Shown: positions 42,143-50,428 of the stretch, piece after piece
Numbering within the stretch: position 1 is the first letter of the stretch
How the letters are laid out: the number at the start of each line of letters is the position of its first letter
DNA from: Streptomyces sp. NK08204
Lineage (GTDB): Bacteria > Actinomycetota > Actinomycetes > Streptomycetales > Streptomycetaceae
Assembly (NCBI RefSeq): GCF_020400585.1
Contig: NZ_JAINVF010000004.1
Coordinates: forward strand, 62,001 to 126,000
Direction of reading: 5' to 3'
DNA: 64,000 nucleotides
Made by a program: the position numbers and the translations under genes
The notes under the pieces: generated by a model
Database searches by the model: none
What the model saw: only the letters and a program-made list of their open reading frames with translations
What the model was told of the DNA's origin: nothing

Positions 42143-43423
42143 GTGGCGGAAGACAAGAAGCGCACCCGACAGCCAAACGGTCGCAGCTCCATCTACCTGG
42201 GAAATGATGGCAAATGGCACGGTCGTGTCACCGTCGGCGTCCGCGACGACGGCACGCCGGACCGCCGCCACGTCGAACGCAAGACCAAAACCGAAGTGGC
42301 GGATGCTGTCCGAGAGCTGGAGAAACAGCGCGACACCAAGACAGTGAAGAAGCCCGGCAAGGCGTGGACAGTCAAGGGGTGGCTGACGCACTGGGTTGAG
42401 AACGTCGCACCCCTCGCCGTCAACGACAACACGATGGTTGGGTACGGCGTCGCGGTCCGGAAGCATCTCATCCCCGGCTTGGGCGCCCATCGTCTCGACA
42501 GGCTCAAGCCCGAGCACATCGAGGCGTTCTACGCCAAGATGCAGGCCAACGGCAGTAGGCCCGCGACCGCTCACCAGGTGCACCGAACGTTCCGAACCGC
42601 TCTCAACGAGGCCGTACGGCGCGGTCATCTCGGCAAGAACCCGGTTCAGTTGGCTAAGGCCCCGAAGACGGGGGAGTACGAGGTGGAGCCCTACAGCGTC
42701 CAAGAGGTACAGCGATTGCTGAAGGCCGCTGACCAGCATCGCAACTCCGCACGGTGGGCTGTCGCGCTCGCCCTCGGACTGCGCCAAGGGGAGGTGCTGG
42801 GCCTGAAGTGGGATGACGTGGACCTTGAGGGTGGGTTCCTCGTTGTCCGTCGCAGTCGCCACCGGCCGCAGTACGCCCACGGGTGCGCGGAGCCTTGCGG
42901 ACGCAAGGCCGCCGGGTACTGCCCGCAGAGGCGACGAACCAACCCGGAGTTGTCCACCACCAAGTCGCGTGCCGGCCGCCGTGCGGTCGGTCTCCCCGAA
43001 CAGCTCGTTGACCTACTCCGTGGCCACCTCAAGGCACAGGAAGGGGAGCGGGCAGCGGCCGGTAAGCACTGGGAGGAGAACTATCTGGTCTTCCCGGATG
43101 AACACGGCCGTAGCCCGTCCCATCGTCGAGACTGGGCTGAGTGGAAGGCACTGCTGACTGAGGCGAAGGTGCGTGATGGCCGGCTGCACGACGCGCGCCA
43201 CACAGCCGCCACGGTCCTGCTCATCCTCGGTGTCCCCGAGCGGGCCGTCATGGGCCTCATGGGGTGGTCGACCACAGCCATGGCCGCCCGCTATCAGCAC
43301 ATGGTGGACGCCGTGCGGACGGACATCGCGAAACAGGTGGACGACCTGATCTGGAAGCCCGAGACGGGCCGACCGGACGACGATGACGATGGAACCGCTG
43401 GGAAGCTCGTGCGGGCTGGTTAG
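42143..43423 (+). CDS. int: Tyrosine site-specific integrase
   Basis: A 426-residue integrase. The N-terminal arm-binding domain contains SIYLGNDGKWHGRVTVGVRD, the core-binding domain lies at about 80-165, and the catalytic domain follows. Active-site residues visible are R in LALGLRQGEVLGL (near 212), H-x-x-R in LHDARHTAATV (near 348) and the nucleophile Y in ARYQHMVDA (near 382). An insertion with clustered cysteines (HGCAEPCGRKAAGYCPQ) is typical of actinobacterial AICE integrases. The GTG at 42143 is chosen because AAGGAG lies eight bases upstream. It should recombine the 48-bp core within tRNA-Cys. Confidence 0.93.
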   Translation: MAEDKKRTRQPNGRSSIYLGNDGKWHGRVTVGVRDDGTPDRRHVERKTKTEVADAVRELEKQRDTKTVKKPGKAWTVKGWLTHWVENVAPLAVNDNTMVGYGVAVRKHLIPGLGAHRLDRLKPEHIEAFYAKMQANGSRPATAHQVHRTFRTALNEAVRRGHLGKNPVQLAKAPKTGEYEVEPYSVQEVQRLLKAADQHRNSARWAVALALGLRQGEVLGLKWDDVDLEGGFLVVRRSRHRPQYAHGCAEPCGRKAAGYCPQRRRTNPELSTTKSRAGRRAVGLPEQLVDLLRGHLKAQEGERAAAGKHWEENYLVFPDEHGRSPSHRRDWAEWKALLTEAKVRDGRLHDARHTAATVLLILGVPERAVMGLMGWSTTAMAARYQHMVDAVRTDIAKQVDDLIWKPETGRPDDDDDGTAGKLVRAG

Positions 43424-43520
43424 GGGCGGCTGCGGGCCTCATTTCCTCGTTATGAGAGGTGCGGACCAACTTGCACGAAACTCGTGCGCCTCCCGTCTCC
43501 GGCCGCGACATCCTGGCGTC

Positions 43521-44114
43521 ATGGACGAAGGACTTGTGGCGTTAGTAACGGCGGGTATCGGACTGGTCGGGGCGCTTGGCGGCGCAGCGATGGGCGGACT
43601 GGCTGCGGTCCGTGGGGCGCGTATGGGGGCGGAGACTACGGCGCGCGCGACGATCGAACAGGCACGGAGCCAGGAGCGTGCTCAGCACGACCACTGGTTG
43701 CGGGACGAAAGGAAGCGTGCGGCGGTCCTCATGCTTGAGGCGTACGACAGGTTCACTATTGCCGCATCCCAAGTCACGCGCATGTTCGACCTGGAGATCG
43801 AGGCATCAGCCGACGTCTGGAGTGCCTATAACGCGAGCATGAACGAGATTCGGGGGGCCTACTTCCCCCTCCGTCTCCTCGGACCCGCTCGGGTGCATCA
43901 GGCGGCACGTGAGCTGTGGCAGTTGATCGAGGAGTACCACGAAGGGATTCAGGAGTGGGCCGACGGCATCATGACGGCGACGGACGAAACTAGGGCTGAG
44001 TGGCGGGCTCGCGAGGAGCAGCAGAGGTACACACTCGGACATGCACACAGCGACCTGATCGATGCTGTGAGCGAGTCGTTGCAAGGCAATGATGCCGTCC
44101 CACGCCCTAACTGA
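43521..44114 (+). CDS. Hypothetical membrane-anchored coiled protein between int and attR
   Basis: A 197-residue protein with one N-terminal hydrophobic segment (LVALVTAGIGLVGALGGAAMGGLAAV) followed by a charged helical body (TTARATIEQARSQERAQHDHWLRDERKR ...). No catalytic motif is visible. It sits between the integrase and the att site, a position usually empty in AICEs, and its end runs into the right arm repeat, so it may be cargo. An ATG at 43452 would give 23 more residues. Confidence 0.65.
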   Translation: MDEGLVALVTAGIGLVGALGGAAMGGLAAVRGARMGAETTARATIEQARSQERAQHDHWLRDERKRAAVLMLEAYDRFTIAASQVTRMFDLEIEASADVWSAYNASMNEIRGAYFPLRLLGPARVHQAARELWQLIEEYHEGIQEWADGIMTATDETRAEWRAREEQQRYTLGHAHSDLIDAVSESLQGNDAVPRPN

Positions 44115-44132
44115 GACGGCAACTGAGACGGA
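44112..44132. repeat. Right arm-type repeat
   Basis: Two copies of TGAGACGG separated by CAAC, matching 30080-30100 with one mismatch, about 57 bp inside the right att core. Probable integrase/excisionase arm site. Confidence 0.6.
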
Positions 44133-44139
44133 GTGCCAA

Positions 44140-44170
44140 AAGGGCGGCACCTTTCCGAGGTGCCGCCCTT
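44140..44170. terminator. Terminator at the right end of the element
   Basis: Perfect 13-bp stem (aagggcggcacct / aggtgccgccctt) with a 5-nt loop, followed by ccctttt. It separates the element's last gene from the tRNA-Cys gene, which is transcribed in the opposite direction. Confidence 0.85.
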
Positions 44171-44188
44171 CCCTTTTGCCTGGTCAGG

Positions 44189-44236
44189 CACTGGAGGCCA
44201 TGGCGGGAATCGAACCCGCGTAACTCGCTTTGCAGG
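44189..44236. repeat. Right attachment repeat (attR) inside tRNA-Cys
   Basis: 48 bp identical to 29926-29973, ending inside the tRNA anticodon arm. The copy on this side rebuilds a functional tRNA 3' end including CCA. Confidence 0.95.
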
Positions 44237-44266
44237 CGAGTCCCTGAACCACTCGGGCACACGGCC
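44192..44266 (-). tRNA. tRNA-Cys (anticodon GCA)
   Basis: Read on the minus strand: acceptor GGCCGTG pairs with CATGGCC; the anticodon loop is CTGCAAA, giving GCA for cysteine; the T-arm is GGGTTCGATTCCC; the discriminator is U73, a cysteine identity base; CCA is encoded (TGG at 44192-44194). 75 nt in all. The 3' half is contributed by the integrated element. Confidence 0.96.
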
Positions 44267-44458
44267 GTGTTCTCGGAAATGAACGTACGGGCCCAGGGGA
44301 GAGGTGTTCAAGGAAGCGGCGGGTGCCGCCACAAGGCTGCAATGCGGCGTTCATGAAAGCGGCGGCCAGGACGGGCGTGCGGTGTACGACCATGGTCGTA
44401 CCGGCAGCACGACCATCGCCAGGGGTCAAACCAGGTCGTGGACCTTACGCTGGCGACC

Positions 44459-45910
44459 ATGACCACCCTGGGATCCCGCGACGCAGCCGTCGTGGACGCC
44501 GAGAGAGACGACGACAGCGTGCTGAGCCGGTCCTACCGGGCGCTCAGTGTCGGGATCGTCTCCGTAGTGTTCCTCATCGCCTTCGAGGCCACCGCCGTCG
44601 GCACCGCGATGCCGGTCGCGGCCCGGGAACTGGACGGCGTGGCGCTGTACGCGTTCGCCTTCTCGGGATACTTCACCACCAGCCTCTTCGGCATGGTCCT
44701 GGCCGGCCAGTGGTCGGACCGGCGCGGCCCGCTCGCTGCGCTGACCTGGGGCATCGGCGCCTTCGCGGCGGGTCTGGTGGTGGCCGGGACCGCACAGGCG
44801 ATGTGGGTGTTCATCCTCGGCCGGGCCGTGCAGGGATTCGGCGGCGGGCTGGTCATCGTCGCCCTGTACGTCGTCGTCGGCCGCGCCTACCCGGAGCGGC
44901 TCAGGCCCGCCGTCCTGGCCGCCTTCGCCGCGGGCTGGGTGGTGCCGTCCATCGTCGGCCCCCTCGCCTCCGGTGCCGTGACCGAGCGGCTGGGCTGGCG
45001 CTGGGTGTTCCTCGGCATCCCGGTCCTCGTCGTGTTCCCGCTCGCTCTCGCCCTGCCGCAGATACGGCGCAGGGCGGCGGGACCCGTCGACGCCCAGGCG
45101 GGTGCCGCCGCCTTCGACCGGCGCCGGATCCGGCTGGCCCTGGCCATCTCGCTGGGCGCGGGCCTCCTGCAGTACGCGGCCCAGGACGTGCGCCCCCTCT
45201 CCCTGCTCCCCGGCCTGGCCGGCGCCGCCCTCATCGTGCCCGCCGTCCTCGGCCTGCTCCCGCGCGGCACCTACCGGGCGGCGCGCGGCCTGCCCTCGGT
45301 CGTGCTGCTGCGCGGGCTGGCCGCCGGGTCCTTCATCGCCGCCGAGTCCTTCGTGCCGCTGATGCTGGTCACCCAGCGGGGCCTGACGCCCACGCTGGCC
45401 GGTTTCTCGCTGGCCGCGGGCGGCGGCACCTGGGCGCTGGGCTCGTGGGTCCAGTCCCGGCCGCGCTTCGAGCGGTACCGGGAGCGGCTGATGACCTGCG
45501 GGATGGTGCTGGTCGCCGCCGCGATCGCCGCCGCGCCCAGCGTGCTCTGGCATGCCGTGCCCGTCTGGACCCTGGCCGTCGCCTGGGGCTTCGGCTGCTT
45601 CGGGATGGGCCTGGTGATCTCCTCCGCCAGCGTCCTGCTGCTGCAGCTCTCCGCCCCCGAGGAGGCCGGCGCCAACTCCGCATCCCTCCAGATCTCCGAC
45701 GCCCTGTCCAACGTCGTCCTCCTCGCGGCGGCCGGCGCGGCCTTCGCGACGCTGGGCGGCGGCAGCACGGCGACCACCACCGCCGACGGCACCCGTCCGG
45801 TCGCCTTCGCCGCGGTCTTCCTGCCGATGGCGGGGGTGGCTCTGGTGGGGGCCTGGGTGACGCGGAGGCTGAGGACGGTGACTCAATCCGGTACCACCGT
45901 GGCCCCATAG
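44459..45910 (+). CDS. MFS transporter, probable drug/proton antiporter
   Basis: A 483-residue MFS protein with 12-14 hydrophobic helices. It has an acidic N-terminus, then the family motifs FEATAVGTAMP in helix 1 (motif D1-like), GQWSDRRGPL between helices 2 and 3 (motif A) and ILGRAVQGFGGGLVIV. This resembles DHA2-type multidrug exporters. TACGCT eight bases before the ATG suggests a leaderless mRNA and supports ATG 44459; GTG 44438 would add seven residues. Substrate unknown. It is the first chromosomal gene beyond the element and runs away from the tRNA. Confidence 0.83.
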   Translation: MTTLGSRDAAVVDAERDDDSVLSRSYRALSVGIVSVVFLIAFEATAVGTAMPVAARELDGVALYAFAFSGYFTTSLFGMVLAGQWSDRRGPLAALTWGIGAFAAGLVVAGTAQAMWVFILGRAVQGFGGGLVIVALYVVVGRAYPERLRPAVLAAFAAGWVVPSIVGPLASGAVTERLGWRWVFLGIPVLVVFPLALALPQIRRRAAGPVDAQAGAAAFDRRRIRLALAISLGAGLLQYAAQDVRPLSLLPGLAGAALIVPAVLGLLPRGTYRAARGLPSVVLLRGLAAGSFIAAESFVPLMLVTQRGLTPTLAGFSLAAGGGTWALGSWVQSRPRFERYRERLMTCGMVLVAAAIAAAPSVLWHAVPVWTLAVAWGFGCFGMGLVISSASVLLLQLSAPEEAGANSASLQISDALSNVVLLAAAGAAFATLGGGSTATTTADGTRPVAFAAVFLPMAGVALVGAWVTRRLRTVTQSGTTVAP

Positions 45911-45925
45911 ACGGTACCGTCGTGG
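45889..45925. promoter_or_regulatory. Repeated operator-like motif before the toxin-antitoxin pair
   Basis: CGGTACCACCGTGG (45889-45902) and CGGTACCGTCGTGG (45912-45925) match at 12 of 14 positions, 23 bp apart, the second ending one base before the antitoxin ATG and containing the palindrome ACGGTACCGT. RHH antitoxins bind such repeated sites to repress their own operon. The first copy lies in the end of the MFS gene. Confidence 0.5.
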
Positions 45926-45926
45926 T

Positions 45927-46130
45927 ATGGCTATGAACCTTCGTCTGCGGGACGACCAGCAGGAGGCACTCAGGCAGCGCGCCGAGGAGGAGGGGCGCAG
46001 CATGCACGCCATAGTGCTTCAGGCGATCGACCGGTATCTGGAGCAGGAGGCGGACCGGACCACGGTGCGGCGCCTCGGGGCGAAGTACGCGGCGGCGCAC
46101 GCCGACCTGCTTCGGAGGCTGGGGGAGTAG
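45927..46130 (+). CDS. Ribbon-helix-helix antitoxin
   Basis: A 67-residue protein. The beta strand and first helices (AMNLRLRDDQQEALRQRAEEE, then GRSMHAIVLQAIDRYLEQE) form a ribbon-helix-helix DNA-binding domain, and the C-terminal tail (VRRLGAKYAAAHADLLRRLGE) is the likely toxin-binding part. The Doc-type toxin gene begins three bases after its stop. ATG 45933 is an alternative start. Confidence 0.85.
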   Translation: MAMNLRLRDDQQEALRQRAEEEGRSMHAIVLQAIDRYLEQEADRTTVRRLGAKYAAAHADLLRRLGE

Positions 46131-46133
46131 CGG

Positions 46134-46514
46134 ATGAAGTACCTCACGGTCCAGGAGGTCCTGGACCTGGCCGAGCTGGCGTGCGGGCAGGAGGTCGCCG
46201 TCCGTGATCTGGGCCTGCTCAGCTCGGCCGTACACCGCCCGCAGACGCAGATGTTCGGTGTCGCGGCGTACACCGACCTGTTCGAGAAGGCCGCAGCACT
46301 GCTGCATTCGCTGGCCGTCAATCATCCCCTGGTGGACGGCAACAAGCGCATGGCGTGGATGTCCACCGCTGTCTTTCTCGACTTCGACGGTGCGGAGATG
46401 GTCGGCGTCGACCAGGACGAGGCCTACAAGCTTGTCATCGAGGTGGCGTCGGGCGACCTGGACGATGCGGGGCTGATCGCCCGGCGGCTGAGGGCGTTGC
46501 ACGAGGCGATGTGA
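46134..46514 (+). CDS. doc: Doc-type (death-on-curing, Fic-fold) toxin
   Basis: A 126-residue Fic-fold protein with the active-site loop VNHPLVDGNKRMAW near residue 65. It keeps the catalytic His, the Asp of the anion site and the NKR. N-terminal YLTVQEVLDLAEL matches Doc. P1 Doc phosphorylates elongation factor Tu and stops translation, and the same action is probable but unproven here. It is coupled to the RHH antitoxin gene, forming a type II toxin-antitoxin system on the chromosome 2 kb from the element. Confidence 0.87.
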   Translation: MKYLTVQEVLDLAELACGQEVAVRDLGLLSSAVHRPQTQMFGVAAYTDLFEKAAALLHSLAVNHPLVDGNKRMAWMSTAVFLDFDGAEMVGVDQDEAYKLVIEVASGDLDDAGLIARRLRALHEAM

Positions 46515-46625
46515 ACTGGGTCCCACCCACGGGCGGCGCGGCCCCGTTCGCGCGTTGACGTGGGCGGGGCGCCGGTAGGGTGGCCCGGTTGTCGTACGTA
46601 GCCGAGCCGCCCGAACCCGGAGACC

Positions 46626-48416
46626 GTGACTACCACCGCCACTTCCTCCCACCACCTTTCCCCCGCCTTCCCCGGCCGTGCCCCCTGGGGTACCGCCAGC
46701 AAGCTGCGTGCCTGGCAGCAGGGGGCGATGGAGAAGTACGTCCAGGAACAGCCGCGTGATTTCCTCGCCGTCGCCACGCCCGGCGCCGGCAAGACGACCT
46801 TCGCGCTGACGCTCGCCTCCTGGCTGCTGCATCACCACGTCGTGCAGCAGGTGACCGTGGTCGCACCGACCGAGCACCTGAAGAAGCAGTGGGCTGAGGC
46901 CGCGGCCCGGATAGGCATCAAGCTCGACCCCGAGTACAGCGCGGGCCCGCTCGGCAGGGAGTACGACGGGGTCGCCGTGACATACGCCGGTGTCGGCGTG
47001 CGCCCCATGCTGCACCGCAACCGCGTCGAGCAGCGCAAGACGCTCGTCATCCTCGACGAGATCCACCACGCCGGCGACTCCAAGTCGTGGGGCGAGGCGT
47101 GTCTCGAGGCCTTCGAGCCCGCGACCCGGCGCCTCGCGCTCACCGGTACGCCGTTCCGGTCCGACACCAACCCGATCCCCTTCGTGACGTACGAGGAGGG
47201 GCCGGACGGGATCCGGCGGTCCGCCGCCGACTACACCTACGGCTACGGCAACGCCCTCGCCGACCACGTCGTGCGGCCGGTCATCTTCCTCTCCTACAGC
47301 GGCAACATGCGCTGGCGCACCAAGGCCGGTGACGAGATCGCCGCCAAGCTCGGCGAGCCGATGACCAAGGACGCGATCAGCCAGGCCTGGCGCACCGCGC
47401 TCGATCCGCGCGGCGAATGGATGCCGAGCGTGCTGCGCGCCGCCGACCAGCGGCTGACCGAGGTCAGGAAGGCCATCCCGGACGCGGGCGCGCTCGTCAT
47501 CGCCTCCGACCAGGACTCCGCCCGTGCCTACGCCAAGCTCATCCGGGAGATCACGGGCACCAAGGCCACGCTCGTGCTGTCCGACGACACCGGCGCCTCG
47601 AAGAGGATCGACGACTTCAGCGGCAACAACGACCGCTGGATGGTCGCGGTGCGCATGGTGTCCGAAGGTGTCGACGTGCCCCGGCTGGCGGTCGGGGTGT
47701 ACGCCACCACCATCTCCACCCCCCTCTTCTTCGCGCAGGCCGTCGGGCGCTTCGTACGGTCCCGTCGGCGTGGCGAGACCGCCTCCGTGTTCCTGCCGAC
47801 CGTCCCCGACCTGCTGACCTTCGCCAACGAGATGGAGAAGGAACGCGACCACGCCCTCGACAAGCCGAGGAAGGAGGGCGAGGAGGACCCGTACGCCGAA
47901 TCCGAGAAGGAGATGGAGGAGGCGAACAAGCAGCAGGACGAGGACACCGGCGAGCAGGACATGCTGCCCTTCGAGGCGCTGGAGTCCGACGCCGTCTTCG
48001 ACCGGGTGCTGTACGACGGTGCCGAGTTCGGCATGCAGGCCCACCCGGGCAGCGAGGAGGAGCAGGACTACCTCGGCATCCCCGGACTCCTCGAACCCGA
48101 GCAGGTGCAGTTGCTGCTGCAGAAGCGGCAGGCCCGGCAGATCGCGCACAGCCGCAAGAAGCCCGACGCCGAGGCGGACCTGCTGGAGCTGCCCGCCGAG
48201 CGGCGGCCCGTGGTCAGCCACAAGGAGATGATGGAGCTGCGCAAGCAGCTCAACACCATGGTGAGCGCCTACGTCCACCAGAGCGGCAAACCGCACGGGG
48301 TCATCCACACCGAGCTGCGCCGGGTGTGCGGCGGACCGCCGAGCGCGGAGGCGACGGCGGGACAGCTGCGACAGCGCATCGCCAAGGTGCAGGAGTGGGC
48401 GACCCGCATGAGGTGA
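46626..48416 (+). CDS. DEAD/DEAH-box superfamily II helicase
   Basis: A 596-residue helicase. Motif I is ATPGAGKTTFAL, motif II is ILDEIHHAGD, motif III is LTGTPFRSD, and in the second RecA lobe motifs V and VI read RMVSEGVDVPRLA and QAVGRFVRSRR. The order and the DEIHH form resemble the RAD25/UvrB-like restriction-helicase group. A long acidic segment (EEDPYAESEKEMEEANKQQDED) separates the helicase core from a C-terminal domain of about 130 residues. No nuclease domain is seen. It starts with GTG. The substrate and pathway are unknown; the gene looks like a core Streptomyces gene rather than cargo. Confidence 0.82.
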   Translation: MTTTATSSHHLSPAFPGRAPWGTASKLRAWQQGAMEKYVQEQPRDFLAVATPGAGKTTFALTLASWLLHHHVVQQVTVVAPTEHLKKQWAEAAARIGIKLDPEYSAGPLGREYDGVAVTYAGVGVRPMLHRNRVEQRKTLVILDEIHHAGDSKSWGEACLEAFEPATRRLALTGTPFRSDTNPIPFVTYEEGPDGIRRSAADYTYGYGNALADHVVRPVIFLSYSGNMRWRTKAGDEIAAKLGEPMTKDAISQAWRTALDPRGEWMPSVLRAADQRLTEVRKAIPDAGALVIASDQDSARAYAKLIREITGTKATLVLSDDTGASKRIDDFSGNNDRWMVAVRMVSEGVDVPRLAVGVYATTISTPLFFAQAVGRFVRSRRRGETASVFLPTVPDLLTFANEMEKERDHALDKPRKEGEEDPYAESEKEMEEANKQQDEDTGEQDMLPFEALESDAVFDRVLYDGAEFGMQAHPGSEEEQDYLGIPGLLEPEQVQLLLQKRQARQIAHSRKKPDAEADLLELPAERRPVVSHKEMMELRKQLNTMVSAYVHQSGKPHGVIHTELRRVCGGPPSAEATAGQLRQRIAKVQEWATRMR

Positions 48417-48718
48417 GCCCCGGCAGGCGCATGAGGCGAGCTTCCGACCGGTGTGCGTATCCGGACGAATGCAGGCAGGCCGGATCTGGCCTTGCCCGGA
48501 TTCTGGACGAAGTCTTCCGCTGAGCGAACCCCCTTCGCTACTGTCCCGCTACGCACGCCCCGTGGCAGCGCCGCCGCGGAGCGCAGCCGTGAAGCGACAC
48601 GACCCGGAGCCGCCGGGCCGTTCTGGCGATCGGCGGCCTCTGAGGCGCGTCGCCGTCGGGACTCGGTGACGTTTCCGCGCTCGGGGGAGCCGACCTCACC
48701 ACCAAAGGAGTGGGCGTC
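48417..48718. other. Gap of 302 bp, no gene seen
   Basis: No frame with convincing composition. CTGAGCGAACCCCCTTCGCTACTGT-like sequence near 48521 has a gcgaa/ttcgc inverted repeat; the AAAGGAG ribosome site of the IclR gene lies at the end. Confidence 0.5.
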
Positions 48719-49360
48719 GTGACCGCGGAGACCTCTCAGACGCTCGACCGGGGACTGCGTGTCCTCAAGCTGCTGGCCGATACCGACCACGGCCTGACCG
48801 TCACCGAGCTTTCCACCAAACTGGGCGTGAACCGGACTGTGGTGTACCGGTTGCTCGCCACGCTGGAACAGCACGCGCTCGTACGACGTGACCTGGGCGG
48901 GCGAGCCCGGGTCGGACTCGGGGTGCTGCGGCTCGGCCGGCAGGTGCATCCGCTGGTACGCGAGGCGGCGCTGCCGGCGCTGCGCTCACTCGCCGAGGAC
49001 ATCGGGGCGACGGCGCATCTGACCCTGGTCGACGGCACGGAGGCGCTGGCCGTTGCGGTGGTCGAGCCGACCTGGACCGACTACCACGTGGCCTACCGGG
49101 CCGGGTTCCGGCATCCGCTGGACCGGGGTGCTGCGGGCAGGGCGATCCTCGCGGCCCGGCAGTCCCCGTCGGCCGACCCCGGGTACACGCTGACGCACGG
49201 CGAGCTGGAGGCGGGCGCGAGCGGGGCTGCGGCGCCGTTGGTCGGGGTGACCGGGGTCGAGGGCAGTGTGGGTGTGGTGATGCTGGCCGACTCGGTGCCG
49301 GAACGGGTGGGGTCGCGGGTGGTGGAGGCCGCCAGGGAAGTCGCCGAGGCGCTGCGCTGA
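48719..49360 (+). CDS. IclR-family transcriptional regulator
   Basis: A 213-residue regulator with an N-terminal winged helix (TLDRGLRVLKLLADTDHGLTV ... GVNRTVVYRLLATLEQHALV) and a C-terminal effector domain (REAALPALRSLAEDIGATAHL ... YRAGFRHPLDRGAAGRAILA). IclR proteins usually sense small carboxylates or aromatics. The GTG at 48719 lies eight bases after AAAGGAG. It is the last gene in its direction before the S16 protease gene, with no obvious catabolic operon beside it, so its target is open. Confidence 0.88.
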   Translation: MTAETSQTLDRGLRVLKLLADTDHGLTVTELSTKLGVNRTVVYRLLATLEQHALVRRDLGGRARVGLGVLRLGRQVHPLVREAALPALRSLAEDIGATAHLTLVDGTEALAVAVVEPTWTDYHVAYRAGFRHPLDRGAAGRAILAARQSPSADPGYTLTHGELEAGASGAAAPLVGVTGVEGSVGVVMLADSVPERVGSRVVEAAREVAEALR

Positions 49361-49489
49361 CACCGGTCCCGGCCCGACGCGGGCGGGCGACCGCCACAGC
49401 ACCCGCGGGCCCCCGGCACCCGTGGGCCCCCGGCACCCGCAGCCGGGCCGCGGTCCGCGGTCTTCGTACGGTGTCGTTAGATTGATCCC

Positions 49490-50281
49490 GTGCTCTCACG
49501 TCTCACACGCCTCCAGGCCGTCGTCGTCTGTGCCACGCCCGTCGTGGCGCTGCTTGCCGCGGCGGTGTTCGCGCCGCTGCCGTTCTCGGTGGCACAGCCC
49601 GGGATGACGGCGAACGTGCTCGGGCGGAACAAGGGCGCGGCGGTGATCACCGTCTCGGGGGCGCCGGTGCGGCGCACCAGCGGGCAGTTGCGGATGACGA
49701 CCATCGAGGCGACCGGCCCGGACGCCCGGGTCTCGCTCGGGGACGTGATCGACGGCTGGTTCCGCACCGACCGTGCCGTGATGCCGCGTGACTCGGTCTA
49801 CCCGAGCGGCAACAGCGTGAAGGAGATCGAGAAGCACAACGCCGAGCAGATGCGGCAGTCCCAGGACGCCGCGACCGCGGCCGCGCTGAAGTACCTGGGC
49901 CTGAGCCCCGCCAAGGTGAAGGTCTCGCTCAGGCTCGCCGACGTGGGCGGGCCGAGCGCCGGGCTGCTGTTCACCCTGGGGATCATCGACAAGCTGGACG
50001 GCGACGGCAGCGGCGGCGACCTGACCGGTGGCCGCACCGTCGCCGGTACGGGGACGATCGACGCCGCCGGGAAGGTCGGCGCGGTCGGCGGGGTCGCCCT
50101 CAAGACGCAGGCCGCCCGGCGGGACGGGGCGACGGTCTTCCTCGTCCCGAAGGCCGAGTGCGCCGATGCCAAGGCCGAACTGCCCAAGGGGCTGCGGCTG
50201 GTGCCGGTCACCACGCTGAAGGGCGCGGTGAGCTCCCTGGTGGCGCTGGAGAAGGGGAAGGGCTCGGTACCGAGCTGCTAG
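49490..50281 (+). CDS. Lon-type (S16) serine protease, secreted or membrane-anchored
   Basis: A 263-residue protein with an N-terminal membrane segment (AVVVCATPVVALLAAAVFAPL) and a C-terminal Lon proteolytic domain. The Ser-Lys dyad is visible: S in ADVGGPSAGLLFTLG near 155 and K in GGVALKTQAARR near 206. The middle region (TTIEATGPDARVSLGDVIDG) replaces the PDZ of longer relatives. A TAGATT box six bases before the GTG start suggests a leaderless mRNA. Related YlbL-type proteases in Bacillus cleave division inhibitors; the target here is unknown. It is convergent with the ABC-transporter operon. Confidence 0.83.
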   Translation: MLSRLTRLQAVVVCATPVVALLAAAVFAPLPFSVAQPGMTANVLGRNKGAAVITVSGAPVRRTSGQLRMTTIEATGPDARVSLGDVIDGWFRTDRAVMPRDSVYPSGNSVKEIEKHNAEQMRQSQDAATAAALKYLGLSPAKVKVSLRLADVGGPSAGLLFTLGIIDKLDGDGSGGDLTGGRTVAGTGTIDAAGKVGAVGGVALKTQAARRDGATVFLVPKAECADAKAELPKGLRLVPVTTLKGAVSSLVALEKGKGSVPSC

Positions 50282-50418
50282 GCGAGCGCCTGGGCCGGCT
50301 CCTTCAGCGAACGGGCGTCCAGCTCGCGGACCTTGTACTGCTGCGGATCCTCCGCCATGCGTACCGCGGAGGACTTCGCGTCGGCCGCGGTCTTCCCGGT
50401 CTTCTCGCGGCGCCTGCC
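50278..50418 (-). pseudogene. Possible remnant of a truncated gene
   Basis: A 46-codon open stretch on the minus strand ending at TAG 50280-50278, reading EKTGKTAADAKSS and then MAEDPQQYKVRELDARSLKE in a protein-like composition. It has no usable start or ribosome site; ATG inside it gives only 26 residues. Just upstream is a tandem 14-bp duplication (cctcacgaacccct at 50417 and 50432) reaching the end of the binding-protein gene. It may be the tail of a lost gene. Confidence 0.35.
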
Positions 50419-50428
50419 TCACGAACCC

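Larger units (their letters stand above)
29926..44236. mobile_element. Integrated AICE (integrative and conjugative element) in tRNA-Cys
   Basis: The element is bounded by 48-bp identical direct repeats, 29926-29973 and 44189-44236, the right one forming the 3' half of an intact tRNA-Cys gene. One unit is 14,263 bp. It carries integrase and excisionase at the tRNA end, a Prim-Pol/ATPase replication module with an iteron array, an FtsK-like Tra translocase, small Spd-like genes, and a GntR repressor with palindromic operators. This is the module set of pSAM2-like AICEs, with a primase-polymerase instead of RepSA. A DNA methyltransferase and a YdcF-like protein are less usual passengers. All modules look intact, so excision and transfer are plausible. 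Confidence 0.93.
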
